From: Flavobacterium psychrophilum
GTDB lineage: Bacteria; Bacteroidota; Bacteroidia; Flavobacteriales; Flavobacteriaceae
DNA length: 32,073 bases
Reading direction: 5' to 3'
Assembly: GCA_945878515.1 (NCBI GenBank)
Contig: CAMCTL010000017.1
Coordinates: 1 to 32,073, forward strand
Shown here: positions 22,511-30,574 of the stretch, piece by piece
Layout: every line of letters begins with the position of its first letter
How positions within the stretch are numbered: position 1 is the first letter of the stretch
Notes under the pieces: model-generated
The model's database searches: none
The model's input: only the letters and a program-made list of their open reading frames with translations
Told to the model about the DNA's origin: nothing
Position numbers and translations under genes: made by a program

Positions 22511-24271
22511 TTATTGCAATTCTTTTTCAGAAAGTTGTTTCAAATATAATGCTGCATAATAGCCTTCTTGATTTATTAATTGATTATGAGAACCTTGCTC
22601 GATGATGCGTCCTTCGTCTAGGATAATTATTTTGTCCGCATTTTTTGCTGATGAAACCCTGTGACTTACAATTATTGTCGTTTTGTCTTTGCAAATTTCT
22701 TGTAAATTATTCAAAATGGCTTCTTCGGTTTCGGTGTCAACGGCTGATAAACAGTCGTCAAACAATAAAATTTTTGGGTTTTTAATGATGGCTCTCGCAA
22801 TAGAAACTCTTTGCTTTTGACCACCTGAAAGTGTGATTCCTCTTTCGCCAAGAATTGTTTCGTATTGTTTGTTGAAATTAATGATGTTGTCGTGAACCAC
22901 AGCACTTTTTGCCGCATCTTCTACTTCTTTATCGGTAGCGTTTTCTTTACCAAATTTAATGTTGTTTTTGATTGTATCCGAGAATAGAAAAGCATCTTGA
23001 GGCACAATTCCGATACTGTTTCTTAAATCGTATAAATTTACTTTGCTAATTTCTTTTTCGTCAACGGTAATTTGACCTTCGGTTACTTCATATAAACGAG
23101 AAATCAAGGAAACAATAGTCGATTTTCCAGAACCTGTTTTTCCTAAAATCGCCAAAGTTTCGCCTTTTTGAATTGTAAACGATACGTCTTGCAATGCTTT
23201 TATGTTCGTATCTTCATAAGTATAACTCACATTTTCGAAAGAAATTGCACCATCAATAATTGAATGTTCAGGATTATTATTTTTAATTTCGGGCACAAAT
23301 TTTAGAAATTCATTGATTCGTTTTTGCGATGCTTCGGCTTCTTGAACCATAGATGAAACCCAACCCAAAGATGCCACTGGCCATGTGAGCATATTGACAT
23401 ACAATATAAATTCGGCGATAGTACCAATGCTTTTGATGGTGCCGTTGATGTACATTAAACCTCCAAAATAGATTACCACCAAGTTGCTAATTCCAATTAA
23501 AGCCAACATTAATGGGCCGAACAATGCTTGAATTTTGCCTAAACTTAAACTTTTGCTTTTGCTTTCGTCGGACAAAGCGATCATATTTTTATGATGTTGA
23601 TCCTCTAAAGAATAAGCTTTTATTACTCTAATTCCAGAGAAAATTTCCTGAGAAAAACTAGAAACTTTTGATAAATATTGCTGAAAAACGGTACTTCTTT
23701 TATTGATTTCGGAACTTATTTTGAATATAGCGTAGGACAATATAGGCAATGGTAGTAAGGTGTACAACGTAAGTCGTGGCGAAACAGCAAACATATAACC
23801 GATAACAATTACGAACCGGATCAGCGTGTTTATGGAATACATTACAGCAGGTCCAACATACATTCTGACTTTGGAAACATCCTCACTGATGCGGTTCATC
23901 AAATCACCTGTTCGGTTTTGTTTGTAGAAATTTTGAGATAAGTTCTCGTATTGTCTGAATACTTCATTTTTCAAATCGAATTCAATATGACGAGACATTA
24001 CAATTAGCGTTTGTCGCATTAAGAAAGTAAGAAAACCAGCAATAATTGTGGTTGCGATTACTAGTAAAATATTTGAAATCAGTTCTTGCTTAATAACCTC
24101 ATTTGTAATTGTTTTATCTTTTGCAAATGCTTCAATTGCAGTAAAAGATTTGCTAATTAATTTCGGGGTAAATAGGGAAAAGATTTGTCCGATAATTGTA
24201 ATAACGATGCCTATCAAAAAGCTGTATTTGTACTTGACGAAGTATTTATTTAGATATTGTAATTCTTTCAT
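22511..24271 (-). CDS. ABC exporter, fused membrane and ATPase domains (MsbA/MDR type)
   Basis: This 586-residue half-transporter acts as a homo- or heterodimer in the inner membrane. The N-terminal region (about 1-320) has six membrane helices, including YSFLIGIVITIIGQIFSLF and ILLVIATTIIAGFLTFLM. The C-terminal ATPase has Walker A GKTGSGKST, Q-loop VPQDAFLF, signature LSGGQKQRVSIARAI, Walker B ILLFDDCLSAVD and switch His in IVSHRVSS. In Walker B the catalytic Glu after the Asp pair is Cys (LLFDDC, normally LLFDEA): the last acidic residue is Asp, then Cys, so ATP hydrolysis may be slowed or depend on a partner subunit. That is an inference. The upstream extension to 24349 is translated from an intergenic GC-rich repeat and was dropped in favour of ATG 24271. 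Substrate unknown; lipid or drug export is the usual family role. Confidence 0.9.
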   Translation of the reverse strand: MKELQYLNKYFVKYKYSFLIGIVITIIGQIFSLFTPKLISKSFTAIEAFAKDKTITNEVIKQELISNILLVIATTIIAGFLTFLMRQTLIVMSRHIEFDLKNEVFRQYENLSQNFYKQNRTGDLMNRISEDVSKVRMYVGPAVMYSINTLIRFVIVIGYMFAVSPRLTLYTLLPLPILSYAIFKISSEINKRSTVFQQYLSKVSSFSQEIFSGIRVIKAYSLEDQHHKNMIALSDESKSKSLSLGKIQALFGPLMLALIGISNLVVIYFGGLMYINGTIKSIGTIAEFILYVNMLTWPVASLGWVSSMVQEAEASQKRINEFLKFVPEIKNNNPEHSIIDGAISFENVSYTYEDTNIKALQDVSFTIQKGETLAILGKTGSGKSTIVSLISRLYEVTEGQITVDEKEISKVNLYDLRNSIGIVPQDAFLFSDTIKNNIKFGKENATDKEVEDAAKSAVVHDNIINFNKQYETILGERGITLSGGQKQRVSIARAIIKNPKILLFDDCLSAVDTETEEAILNNLQEICKDKTTIIVSHRVSSAKNADKIIILDEGRIIEQGSHNQLINQEGYYAALYLKQLSEKELQ

Positions 24272-24309
24272 ATGTAGATAATATTTGTTTTTTAAAGGAA
24301 TATGTAATT

Positions 24310-24341
24310 GCTTCGCCTGTTCGCTTTCGCTCGGGTCGCAT
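24310..24341. repeat. GC-rich intergenic patch with CGCTTTCGCTCGGGTCG
   Basis: A short patch, far richer in G+C than its surroundings, lies upstream of the ABC exporter gene. It includes CTTCGCCTGTTCGC and CGCTTTCGCTCGGG, internally repetitive CGCT/CGC motifs. It does not fit a gene. I recall similar GC-rich tags between genes in flavobacterial genomes. Confidence 0.4.
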
Positions 24342-24521
24342 ATCTTCATTTGTGTTTATCTCATCGGTTAGTATTTTATTTGGTATTCGATGATTTTCAA
24401 TTGCGACCAAATTTAGGTAATGCTCATTTCATAGTAAATAGCTATTCTTTAAGATTCCAAAGGTAATAGGAAATTTAGATATTTTTTTAAATTTAAGTCT
24501 GTTTTAAAAGAATGAAATCCC

Positions 24522-24529
24522 TATTTTTG
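24522..24529 (+). promoter_or_regulatory. -7 element for nusB
   Basis: TATTTTTG fits TAnnTTTG, 27 bases upstream of the GTG start at 24557. Confidence 0.5.
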
Positions 24530-24556
24530 TCACCTAATAAAAAATGTTCTTAGAAA

Positions 24557-25501
24557 GTGGTAAACAGAAGACATATTCGTGTTAAGGTAATGCAATCCAT
24601 TTATGCGATGCATCAAAACGGATCGGATAATTTAGAAAAAGAAGAAAAATTCTTATTTTATAGTATTGACGCTATTCAGGATTTATACCTAATTATGATT
24701 TCCTCATTGATTGAAATTTGTAAAAAAGAAACCGATTTTTTACATAAATCCAGCCAGAAACATCTTGCAACTGCAGAAGAACGCAAACCCAACGAAAAGT
24801 TTATAAAAAACGCTATTTTTCAGATACTTGCCGAAAATAATTCGTTGAGTATTGGTCTTGAAACCCGAAAAATAGACAATTGGACTTTGAATGATGATTA
24901 TATTTTGCTCCTTCTCGATGACATCAAGCAAAGCAAATTGTATGCAAAATATATGAGCAATGCCGTGAATTCTTTTGAGGAAGACAAGGAATTTATAGTC
25001 AATTTGTTTCAGGATGTAATTGTTCCCAACGATAAATTATATGACTATCTAGAAGACAATAAACTGACTTGGATAGATGATATTCCTGTGGTAAATACAG
25101 AAATCATCAAACAATTAAAAGCTATCAAGCCCGTTGAAGAAGGAAATTTAAGAATTCCTAAAGTGTTCAAAGACAATGAAGACCGCGATTTTGTTCAGAA
25201 TTTATTTAGAAAAACGGTTTTGAACGAATCAGAATTGGCTAAGGAATATTTGGATAAAACACCCAACTGGGACAGTGAAAGAATTGCCGAAATTGATAAC
25301 ATAATATTGAAAATGGCGATTTGCGAGTTGTTGAAATTCCCTTCTATTCCTGTAAAAGTGACCATCAACGAATATTTAGAATTGGCAAAAGAATATTCTA
25401 CACCAAAAAGTAGTATTTTTATCAACGGAATCTTAGACAATTTGGTCAAAGAACTCCAAAACAACAACAGAATTCAAAAAGTAGGACGTGGATTAATGTA
25501 A
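24557..25501 (+). CDS. nusB: Transcription antitermination factor NusB (extended form)
   Basis: This 314-residue protein is about twice the length of E. coli NusB. It starts VNRRHIRVKVMQSIYAMHQ, the family opening that binds boxA RNA. The canonical all-helical NusB fold is completed in the C-terminal half (about 180-305: DFVQNLFRKTVLNESELAKEY, then IAEIDNIILKMAICELLKFPSIPVKVTINEYLELAKEYSTPKSSIFINGILDNL). The insertion between (about 30-175) is Lys/Glu-rich and typical of Bacteroidota NusB. NusB with NusE (S10) forms the antitermination complex on rRNA operons. The start codon is GTG; no in-frame ATG precedes it, and an ATG at 24544 is out of frame. yajC follows after 49 bases on the same strand. 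Confidence 0.93.
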   Translation: MVNRRHIRVKVMQSIYAMHQNGSDNLEKEEKFLFYSIDAIQDLYLIMISSLIEICKKETDFLHKSSQKHLATAEERKPNEKFIKNAIFQILAENNSLSIGLETRKIDNWTLNDDYILLLLDDIKQSKLYAKYMSNAVNSFEEDKEFIVNLFQDVIVPNDKLYDYLEDNKLTWIDDIPVVNTEIIKQLKAIKPVEEGNLRIPKVFKDNEDRDFVQNLFRKTVLNESELAKEYLDKTPNWDSERIAEIDNIILKMAICELLKFPSIPVKVTINEYLELAKEYSTPKSSIFINGILDNLVKELQNNNRIQKVGRGLM

Positions 25502-25550
25502 ATGTCCAGAAAAACAAAAAACAGTAAACAAAAACAAAAAAATTAAAATT

Positions 25551-25823
25551 ATGCAAGATTTATTAAAGTTTTCTCCTTATTTATTAATGTTTGTGGTTCT
25601 TTATTTTTTTATGATTAGACCGCAACAACAAAGAGCCAAAAAAGAGAAAGAATTCGAAAGTGCTTTGAAAGTGGGTGATAAAATTATCACAAAAAGTGGA
25701 CTTCACGGAAAAATTGCCGAAGTTGCTGATACTACAGTTGTTATCGAAACAATGGCTGGAAAATTGAAAATGGAGCGTTCTGCAATTTCGATGGAAATGA
25801 GTGCAGCTCTGGCTAAAAAATAG
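25551..25823 (+). CDS. yajC: Preprotein translocase subunit YajC
   Basis: This 90-residue inner-membrane protein associates with SecDF and the SecYEG translocon. It has one N-terminal membrane helix (about 6-22, FSPYLLMFVVLYFFMI), then the signature RPQQQRAKKEKEFESALKVGDKIITKSGLHGKIAEV and a short beta domain. Length and order are standard. It lies 49 bases downstream of nusB, probably on the same transcript. In many relatives, as I recall, another gene sits between nusB and yajC; here the gap is only A-rich sequence with no room for one. A strong shared terminator follows. Confidence 0.95.
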   Translation: MQDLLKFSPYLLMFVVLYFFMIRPQQQRAKKEKEFESALKVGDKIITKSGLHGKIAEVADTTVVIETMAGKLKMERSAISMEMSAALAKK

Positions 25824-25845
25824 TAAGAGCTTAACCAAAAAAAAA

Positions 25846-25888
25846 TCCCAAACCTCAATTATTTAATGAGGTTTGGGAATTTTTTTTT
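25846..25888. terminator. Bidirectional terminator between yajC and the Lys/Ala-rich gene
   Basis: Perfect 12-bp stem TCCCAAACCTCA/TGAGGTTTGGGA with a 9-nt loop. T runs follow on both strands (nine T on plus). Confidence 0.92.
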
Positions 25889-25895
25889 AGAAAAA

Positions 25896-26408
25896 TTATT
25901 TTTTCTTGCTTTTGTTTTTCTTGTTTTTCTTTGCTTTATTAGCTTTTGCTTTTGCTTTTTTCTCTTTTGCTTTTGCTTTTAGTTTTGCTTTTTTAGCTTT
26001 GTCTTTTTTGGCTTTTTTTGCCTTTTTAGCTTTTGCCTTTGCTTTAGCCTTAGATTTTCTAGCTTTTTCTTTTTCTTTCTCTTTTCCTTTCAACTTGTTG
26101 CTTTTCTTTTTCTTAGCTTCCTTTGGTTCTTCCTCAATAATGTAAATTGTTTCTTCAATAAGAACTTCATCTTCTTGATTTTCAATTTCTACTTCTTGAT
26201 TTTCTTCAGCTATTGGAGTTTCAACAACTTCTTCAACTTTTTTGGTTGTTCTAGCTGCTCTAGGCGCTCTCGCTTTTGGACTAACTATAGCTTTTACTGT
26301 TTCCTCTGTCGTATTTTCTACTGTTTGTTCCGTTACAGTATCTGGTGTTTCCACATTGTTGGTTTCTTCGGCTGTTTGCCCAAAAACCTCTTCTTTGTTT
26401 TCTTCCAT
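25896..26408 (-). CDS. Bipartite protein: acidic N-terminal half, Lys/Ala-rich histone-H1-like tail
   Basis: This 170-residue, low-complexity protein has no recognisable folded domain. Residues 1-94 are rich in Glu, Thr and Val, interrupted by a small basic patch (SPKARAPRAARTTKK, 43-57). Residues 96-170 are almost entirely Lys and Ala with some Glu and Asn (KAKAKAKAKKAKKAKK), resembling the C-terminal tail of histone H1 or bacterial H1-like proteins. Such tails bind DNA or RNA electrostatically; the acidic half could mask or regulate this. The gene has the best promoter match in the window (TTG, 18 bases, TATATTTG) and a strong terminator, so it is real and not a shadow of the opposite Phe/Leu-rich frame. 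The function as a nucleoid-associated protein is inferred from composition only. Confidence 0.75.
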   Translation of the reverse strand: MEENKEEVFGQTAEETNNVETPDTVTEQTVENTTEETVKAIVSPKARAPRAARTTKKVEEVVETPIAEENQEVEIENQEDEVLIEETIYIIEEEPKEAKKKKSNKLKGKEKEKEKARKSKAKAKAKAKKAKKAKKDKAKKAKLKAKAKEKKAKAKANKAKKNKKNKSKKK

Positions 26409-26444
26409 TTCTTTAATGTAAATTTAATGTTAATTAATTGTCAA

Positions 26445-26473
26445 CAAATATACATCAAAAAATAATCCGTCAA
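26445..26473 (-). promoter_or_regulatory. Complete Bacteroidetes promoter, TTG-N18-TATATTTG
   Basis: On the minus strand, TTG (26473-26471) is followed after 18 bases by TATATTTG (26452-26445). This fits the flavobacterial -33/-7 consensus in sequence and spacing. It lies 36 bases upstream of ATG 26408. Confidence 0.65.
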
Positions 26474-26546
26474 TGTTAAGTTTTTTGTAATTGCAAAAAA
26501 TAGACGTCAGATCAAAAGTTTTACTAACTTTTCTTTCTTTAGAAAT

Positions 26547-27794
26547 TTATTTTTCAATTGCTTTACAGGTCAATTCTGCAATTTTCACGATTACTTCTAC
26601 CGCTTTTTGCATACTTTCTACAGGAACATATTCGTATTTTCCATGAAAATTGTGACCACCAGCAAAAATATTTGGGCAAGGCAAACCTTTGTAAGACAAT
26701 TGACAACCATCCGTTCCGCCACGAATGGGTTTTATAAGCGGTTTAATTCCTAATTCTTTCATCGCTTTTTCGGCAATATCGACAATATGTTTTACCGGCA
26801 AAACCTTTTCTTTCATGTTATAATATTGGTCTTTTAGTTCAGCAATTGCAATATCTTCCCCAAATTGTTTGACGAATTTCTTGTTGATTTTTTGAGTAAT
26901 TTTAACAATTAATTCTTTGCGTTTTTCAAACTTTTTCTTGTTGTGGTCTCTAATTATGAGTTCCAAAACAGTTTCTTCGATACTTCCAGTTAAATGATGA
27001 ACGTGAAAAAATCCCTCGTATCGGCTGGTTTCTTGGGGAGTTTCACCTTTTGGTAGTTCGTTGATAAAATCATTGGCAATGAGCATCGAATTGATCATTT
27101 TGTCTTTGGCATAACCCGGATGAACGCTTTTTCCTTTGAAAGTTATTTTGGCCGAAGCCGCATTAAAATTCTCGTATTCCAGTTCTCCTATTTGACTGCC
27201 GTCCATTGTGTAAGCCCAATCGCAACCAAATTTTTCTACATCAAAAAGATGTGCTCCACGACCAATTTCTTCATCTGGTGTAAAACCAACTCTAATTTTT
27301 CCATGCTTGATTTCGGGATTATTAATCAGGAATTCCATTGCAGTAGCAATTTCAGTAATTCCTGCTTTGTCGTCTGCTCCTAAAAGTGTTGTCCCATCGG
27401 TGGTTATTAAGGTTTGTCCTTTATATTGTAATAATTCTTTGAAATATTTTGGCGATAAAATAATATTTTGCTCCGCATTCAAAACGATATCTCCACCATC
27501 ATAATTTTGGACAATTTGAGGATTTATGTTGGCACCTGTAAAATCGGGAGTAGTATCAAAATGCGAAATAAAACCTATCGTTGGAACTTCATAATCTACA
27601 TTTGAAGGCAAAGTCGCCATGATATAAGCATTATCATCAATGGTAACTTCTTGCATTCCAATTGTTTTTAGCTCTTCCACTAGCTTTTTTGCCAAACCCC
27701 ATTGTTTCGATGTACTTGGCGTAGTTTCTGAACTTGCATCAGATTCGGTGTCAATAATGACATAACTAATGAATCGGTCTATGATATTTTGCAT
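26547..27794 (-). CDS. pepT: Peptidase T (tripeptide aminopeptidase)
   Basis: This 415-residue zinc aminopeptidase of family M20 releases the N-terminal residue from tripeptides in the cytoplasm. Landmarks in order are [30 protein letters not shown] (first zinc His and the catalytic Asp), [16 protein letters not shown] (bridging Asp), [16 protein letters not shown] (catalytic and zinc Glu), [16 protein letters not shown] and [35 protein letters not shown] (zinc His). The length is typical (about 410). Upstream Met at 27812 would fall inside the -7 element at 27810-27817, so ATG 27794 (MQNIIDRF) is the start. The preceding VOC gene ends 117 bases upstream and seems to be a separate unit. Confidence 0.95.
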   Translation of the reverse strand: MQNIIDRFISYVIIDTESDASSETTPSTSKQWGLAKKLVEELKTIGMQEVTIDDNAYIMATLPSNVDYEVPTIGFISHFDTTPDFTGANINPQIVQNYDGGDIVLNAEQNIILSPKYFKELLQYKGQTLITTDGTTLLGADDKAGITEIATAMEFLINNPEIKHGKIRVGFTPDEEIGRGAHLFDVEKFGCDWAYTMDGSQIGELEYENFNAASAKITFKGKSVHPGYAKDKMINSMLIANDFINELPKGETPQETSRYEGFFHVHHLTGSIEETVLELIIRDHNKKKFEKRKELIVKITQKINKKFVKQFGEDIAIAELKDQYYNMKEKVLPVKHIVDIAEKAMKELGIKPLIKPIRGGTDGCQLSYKGLPCPNIFAGGHNFHGKYEYVPVESMQKAVEVIVKIAELTCKAIEK

Positions 27795-27809
27795 TATTAT
27801 ATTTTTGTG

Positions 27810-27817
27810 CAAATGTA
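27810..27817 (-). promoter_or_regulatory. -7 element for pepT
   Basis: Minus strand TACATTTG fits TAnnTTTG, 15 bases upstream of ATG 27794; it decides the start. Confidence 0.5.
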
Positions 27818-27911
27818 ATGAAAATATTACTGCCCGTTTTTGATGTTCTTGGAAAGTCCACCATTTTTAGCCTTCAGATGAATGTGATTTTCTAAAAGGT
27901 AGTATTGCTTT

Positions 27912-28268
27912 TTAAATACTTTGTCCGAAAGTGAGCAAGTTGTTGTCAGGGTCAAGAACAGAAAATTCTTTTTGTCCCCAAGGTTTTAGTACTAATTGTC
28001 CATTGGGATGAATGCTTGTTTTATTGTCTAACAATGTTTGGTAAAACGTATCAATAGCATCTGTTCTGATGTAAACCTGACCATAGTTTTCTTTTGGATC
28101 CAATGTTTTAAACTCGAAAAAGTGAATTTGAATCTCGTCTTTTTGCATCATTAGATAGCCATCAAAGTCAGCATTTCCAAATTCTTGAAAGCCTAACTTG
28201 TTGCTATAAAAGTTTCTTGTTGCTTTTTTGTCACGCATTGGTAACTTGGGATGAATGGCTGTTAGCAT
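27912..28268 (-). CDS. VOC-superfamily protein (glyoxalase/bleomycin-resistance fold)
   Basis: This 118-residue protein has the paired beta-alpha-beta-beta-beta modules of the vicinal oxygen chelate fold: MLTAIHPKLPMRDKKATRNFYSNKLGFQEF, then QIHFFEFKTLDPKENYGQVYIRTDAID, ending EFSVLDPDNNLLTFGQSI. The IHPKLPMRD opening and the terminal LDPDNNLLTF are close to bleomycin-binding-protein-type members, which sequester drug as dimers without catalysis. Whether this one confers resistance cannot be said; most chromosomal members have unknown ligands. A 285-base gap holding the nested inverted repeat lies upstream, and no clear -7 element was found. Confidence 0.85.
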   Translation of the reverse strand: MLTAIHPKLPMRDKKATRNFYSNKLGFQEFGNADFDGYLMMQKDEIQIHFFEFKTLDPKENYGQVYIRTDAIDTFYQTLLDNKTSIHPNGQLVLKPWGQKEFSVLDPDNNLLTFGQSI

Positions 28269-28354
28269 AGTTTTTTATTATTTAAAAGTGAAGTTAGATT
28301 TTCTTTTTTGTGCTATGTCGAACTAAATGTCTTTAAGTTAAGCATAAGTCTTAC

Positions 28355-28492
28355 CCGTCTGTTCGAGTGTTTTATTAAAAAATGCGACAGCTTTTTTTAA
28401 TAAAATGTATCGAGAACGCTACTATTAAAACTTCTCGATACTATTTTTATAGAAAGCTATCGCATTACTACAAAAATCACTCGAAGAGACGG
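28355..28492. repeat. Nested inverted-repeat element, about 138 bp
   Basis: Three pairs of arms nest in order. The outer pair is CCGTCTGTTCGAGTG (28355-28369) with CACTCGAAGAGACGG (28478-28492), one mismatch in 15. The middle pair is ATGCGACAGCTTT (28382-28394) with AAAGCTATCGCAT (28453-28465), one mismatch in 13. The inner pair is GTATCGAGAA (28407-28416) with TTCTCGATAC (28432-28441), perfect. An alternative local hairpin, TTTTATTAAAAAA (28370-28382) with TTTTTTAATAAAA (28393-28405), is mutually exclusive with the middle stem. No ORF is present. It looks like a MITE-like or palindromic intergenic repeat. Confidence 0.85.
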
Positions 28493-28553
28493 ATAATTAG
28501 TGTAAATTGACATTGAGTGAGAGATTCTAGCTCCTACCTATTTCAATTTATTT

Positions 28554-29420
28554 TTATTGCCCATCAGAGACAAAAGCAAGTTTGTTCATTTTTTGGTTTA
28601 CTGCCAACCGGAAAATTTTGGAAATTCCCATTGCTTTCAAATTGCCTAGTTCTTGCCAAGCTTTGTTTTTAGCGGTAATATTGCAATAAATAAGGCTAGA
28701 TTCATTCGAAGAAAACAGCCATCCATCGTTCGTTAAATAAAAATCTTCGGTGTTTTTTGGTAATTCAATCAGTTGATTTATAGACCCTTTTTTGTCAATA
28801 AATGAGACCCAATTTCCTTTTTTTAGTTTTTGACAAATTACAATTCCATCACGGTATTTATACAAACTCCGTCCGATGCTGTCCGTCAAGTACTTTTCGG
28901 TTTTGTTTTTAATATGGATTAATTTCAAAGTAACTTTTGGTTTCGACAAGGTAAACGCTGCAATTTCGGATTGGTTCAACCAACAATAATATCCTATAGA
29001 ATCCTTTGAAGTATATAGTTTTTTAGTAACTAAACCATCTAAGGAAATTCGGGTCAGATTTTGGTCAGTGTCTTTCACTACAGATATAAATTTACCGTCT
29101 GGTGTCGTTTTTGGAGAATATTCTGCTTGGCTATTGTTGGTAAATTGTTTGGTAGTGGCAGTGGCTAAATCATATAAAAAAACATCAGTTGGTTTTTTAT
29201 TTCTAGAACTTACATACGCCACAGCATTTAACTTTTCGATAAAACTGGGTTGGTTATCGTAGCCTTCATTATTACTAATGTTTACCGGTTTTGCGTTTGG
29301 AACGATACTAAAAGAAGTTTCGTTTTTTTGAATATCGAGCAAATACACTTCGGTTGAAGGTTGTGCAAATCCATATTGATGTAGCAATACAATTAAAAAT
29401 AGTAAGCGGTTTAATTTCAT
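28554..29420 (-). CDS. Secreted TolB-like (PD40) beta-propeller protein
   Basis: This 288-residue protein has a signal peptide (MKLNRLLFLIVLLHQYGFAQ). It consists of WD40-like PD40 blades, for example DNQPSFIEKLNAVAYVSSR, DVFLYDLATATTKQFTNN and AEYSPKTTPDGKFISVVK, the motif of TolB and of dipeptidyl-peptidase propellers. No catalytic domain follows, so it is propeller only, perhaps a periplasmic binding or scaffold protein. No pal, tolA or tolQR gene is nearby, so it should not be called TolB. The ATG at 29420 gives a proper signal peptide; four extra residues to 29432 add nothing. Single gene, function unknown. Confidence 0.8.
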   Translation of the reverse strand: MKLNRLLFLIVLLHQYGFAQPSTEVYLLDIQKNETSFSIVPNAKPVNISNNEGYDNQPSFIEKLNAVAYVSSRNKKPTDVFLYDLATATTKQFTNNSQAEYSPKTTPDGKFISVVKDTDQNLTRISLDGLVTKKLYTSKDSIGYYCWLNQSEIAAFTLSKPKVTLKLIHIKNKTEKYLTDSIGRSLYKYRDGIVICQKLKKGNWVSFIDKKGSINQLIELPKNTEDFYLTNDGWLFSSNESSLIYCNITAKNKAWQELGNLKAMGISKIFRLAVNQKMNKLAFVSDGQ

Positions 29421-29530
29421 ATTAAATAGCATTTAATGCGGTTTAGGCTTTCACTTTATCTATTAAGTATTGTTGCTTTTGTTTTATATATATGTTAAAG
29501 TTAGAAGCTCGTATTAAGGAGTTTACAAAA

Positions 29531-30361
29531 TTAATCGTATGCATTTGGTTCAGGATAATAAATGTTTGCATTCATTAAGAAATTTGATAATGATGTTAAT
29601 AAAAATTGCACGGAATGATAAACATCAATATTTTGATGATAGATTTCAAAATCTTTACCGATAGCTGAAGGCATATACATTTTTTGATTTTTTTTAATCC
29701 CTTTCCTTAGATGTTCATATTGATTATTGTATATAATTACCCCATCATTTAAACTTAAAATTACGTTATGAAATAGGTATGAAGGAATTTCATTCTGTTT
29801 ATATGTTTCAACTATTTTTTCTTTCAATTTATCAAAATTAAAGCCATCAATTTTTTCGCAAATTATAAATGTAAAAATTGTATCAAACGGATTTGACTGT
29901 GGATTATGAATTTCTGATTCAACATGATTTATGCAGAATATTTGATCTATTCTTTTTAACTTTTTTATATTGGAAATTTTGACTAAAGCATCACATAAAT
30001 CTTGTATTGATAATGAAGATTTCATTTCGCCTATTGCTAATACTGGTTCAACGGGAAAGAAGCGATTATTGTTTCCCTCTGTAATTAGTGGTGTATTATT
30101 TAAATCATAAATAACTACATCGCATTGTGTTGAAACTTCATCGTATGAGTTTATTAGAAATCCAGTTGAAATACTGAATTTTTGCGGAATTGCAAATTCT
30201 AATATTTCTTTACAAATGTTTTCGCGGAATGTCCCATACTCTCCTGGATGAAGTAGTTTGTTTTTCTTTTTTAAATCCTCGAAAACTTTTTTCGAAGAAT
30301 TAAAATCGTAAATAAATTTGTCGATTTTAATTTTCAGTAATTGTTTGTAAATAGTATTCAT
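29531..30361 (-). CDS. DUF6602 protein with PD-(D/E)XK nuclease-like motif
   Basis: This 276-residue protein resembles the DUF6602 family. A basic helical N-terminus is followed by HPGEYGTFRENICKEILEFAIP (38-59), KFSISTGFLI and the core QCDVVIYD (79-86), then PVLAIGEMKSSLS (107-119). Glu47, Asp81 and Glu112-x-Lys114, each on the expected alpha or beta elements, match the PD-(D/E)XK nuclease active site (E, D, ExK). By eye I infer a restriction-like fold; catalysis is unproved. Such orphan proteins are often found in defence islands, but here the neighbours are ordinary genes. Its base composition seems more AT-rich than its neighbours (many ATA, AAT and TTA codons), consistent with acquisition by transfer. 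A -7 match is at 30409-30416. The C-terminal half is unassigned. Confidence 0.7.
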   Translation of the reverse strand: MNTIYKQLLKIKIDKFIYDFNSSKKVFEDLKKKNKLLHPGEYGTFRENICKEILEFAIPQKFSISTGFLINSYDEVSTQCDVVIYDLNNTPLITEGNNNRFFPVEPVLAIGEMKSSLSIQDLCDALVKISNIKKLKRIDQIFCINHVESEIHNPQSNPFDTIFTFIICEKIDGFNFDKLKEKIVETYKQNEIPSYLFHNVILSLNDGVIIYNNQYEHLRKGIKKNQKMYMPSAIGKDFEIYHQNIDVYHSVQFLLTSLSNFLMNANIYYPEPNAYD

Positions 30362-30408
30362 ATTATTTATTTAAGAGGGCTTAAATCTTTATGTATATAA
30401 TTAGGAAA

Positions 30409-30416
30409 CAAACATA
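30409..30416 (-). promoter_or_regulatory. -7 element for the DUF6602 gene
   Basis: Minus strand TATGTTTG fits TAnnTTTG, 47 bases upstream of ATG 30361. Confidence 0.4.
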
Positions 30417-30496
30417 GTAAAACACACGCGTAGCGGATTTAAACTGTAATTTCATTCTTGATGTTTTATTAAAGGATGTGTAACAATTATAAATAT

Positions 30497-30519
30497 TCAG
30501 TTTTTAATCCAAAAACTGA
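30497..30519 (-). terminator. Weak hairpin downstream of the glycosyltransferase gene
   Basis: Stem TCAGTTTTT/AAAAACTGA (9 bp) with a 5-nt loop, 55 bases past the stop at 30575. No T run follows on the minus strand, so terminator function is uncertain. Confidence 0.35.
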
Positions 30520-30574
30520 GTATATTTCTCGTTTTAAAATGCTTTGCTCAACTAGAGTTAAGGTTTATTTTCTA

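Noticed and set aside
24272..24349. Extension of the ABC exporter by 26 codons
   Set aside because: These codons come from the GC-rich intergenic patch and precede a normal N-terminus at ATG 24271.
25906..26145. Phe/Leu/Ala-rich plus-strand frame resembling membrane helices
   Set aside because: It is the complement of the Lys/Ala-rich tail of the minus-strand gene, which has its own promoter and terminator.
28554..29420. Calling the propeller protein TolB
   Set aside because: It is too short, lacks the TolB N-terminal domain, and has no Tol-Pal neighbours.
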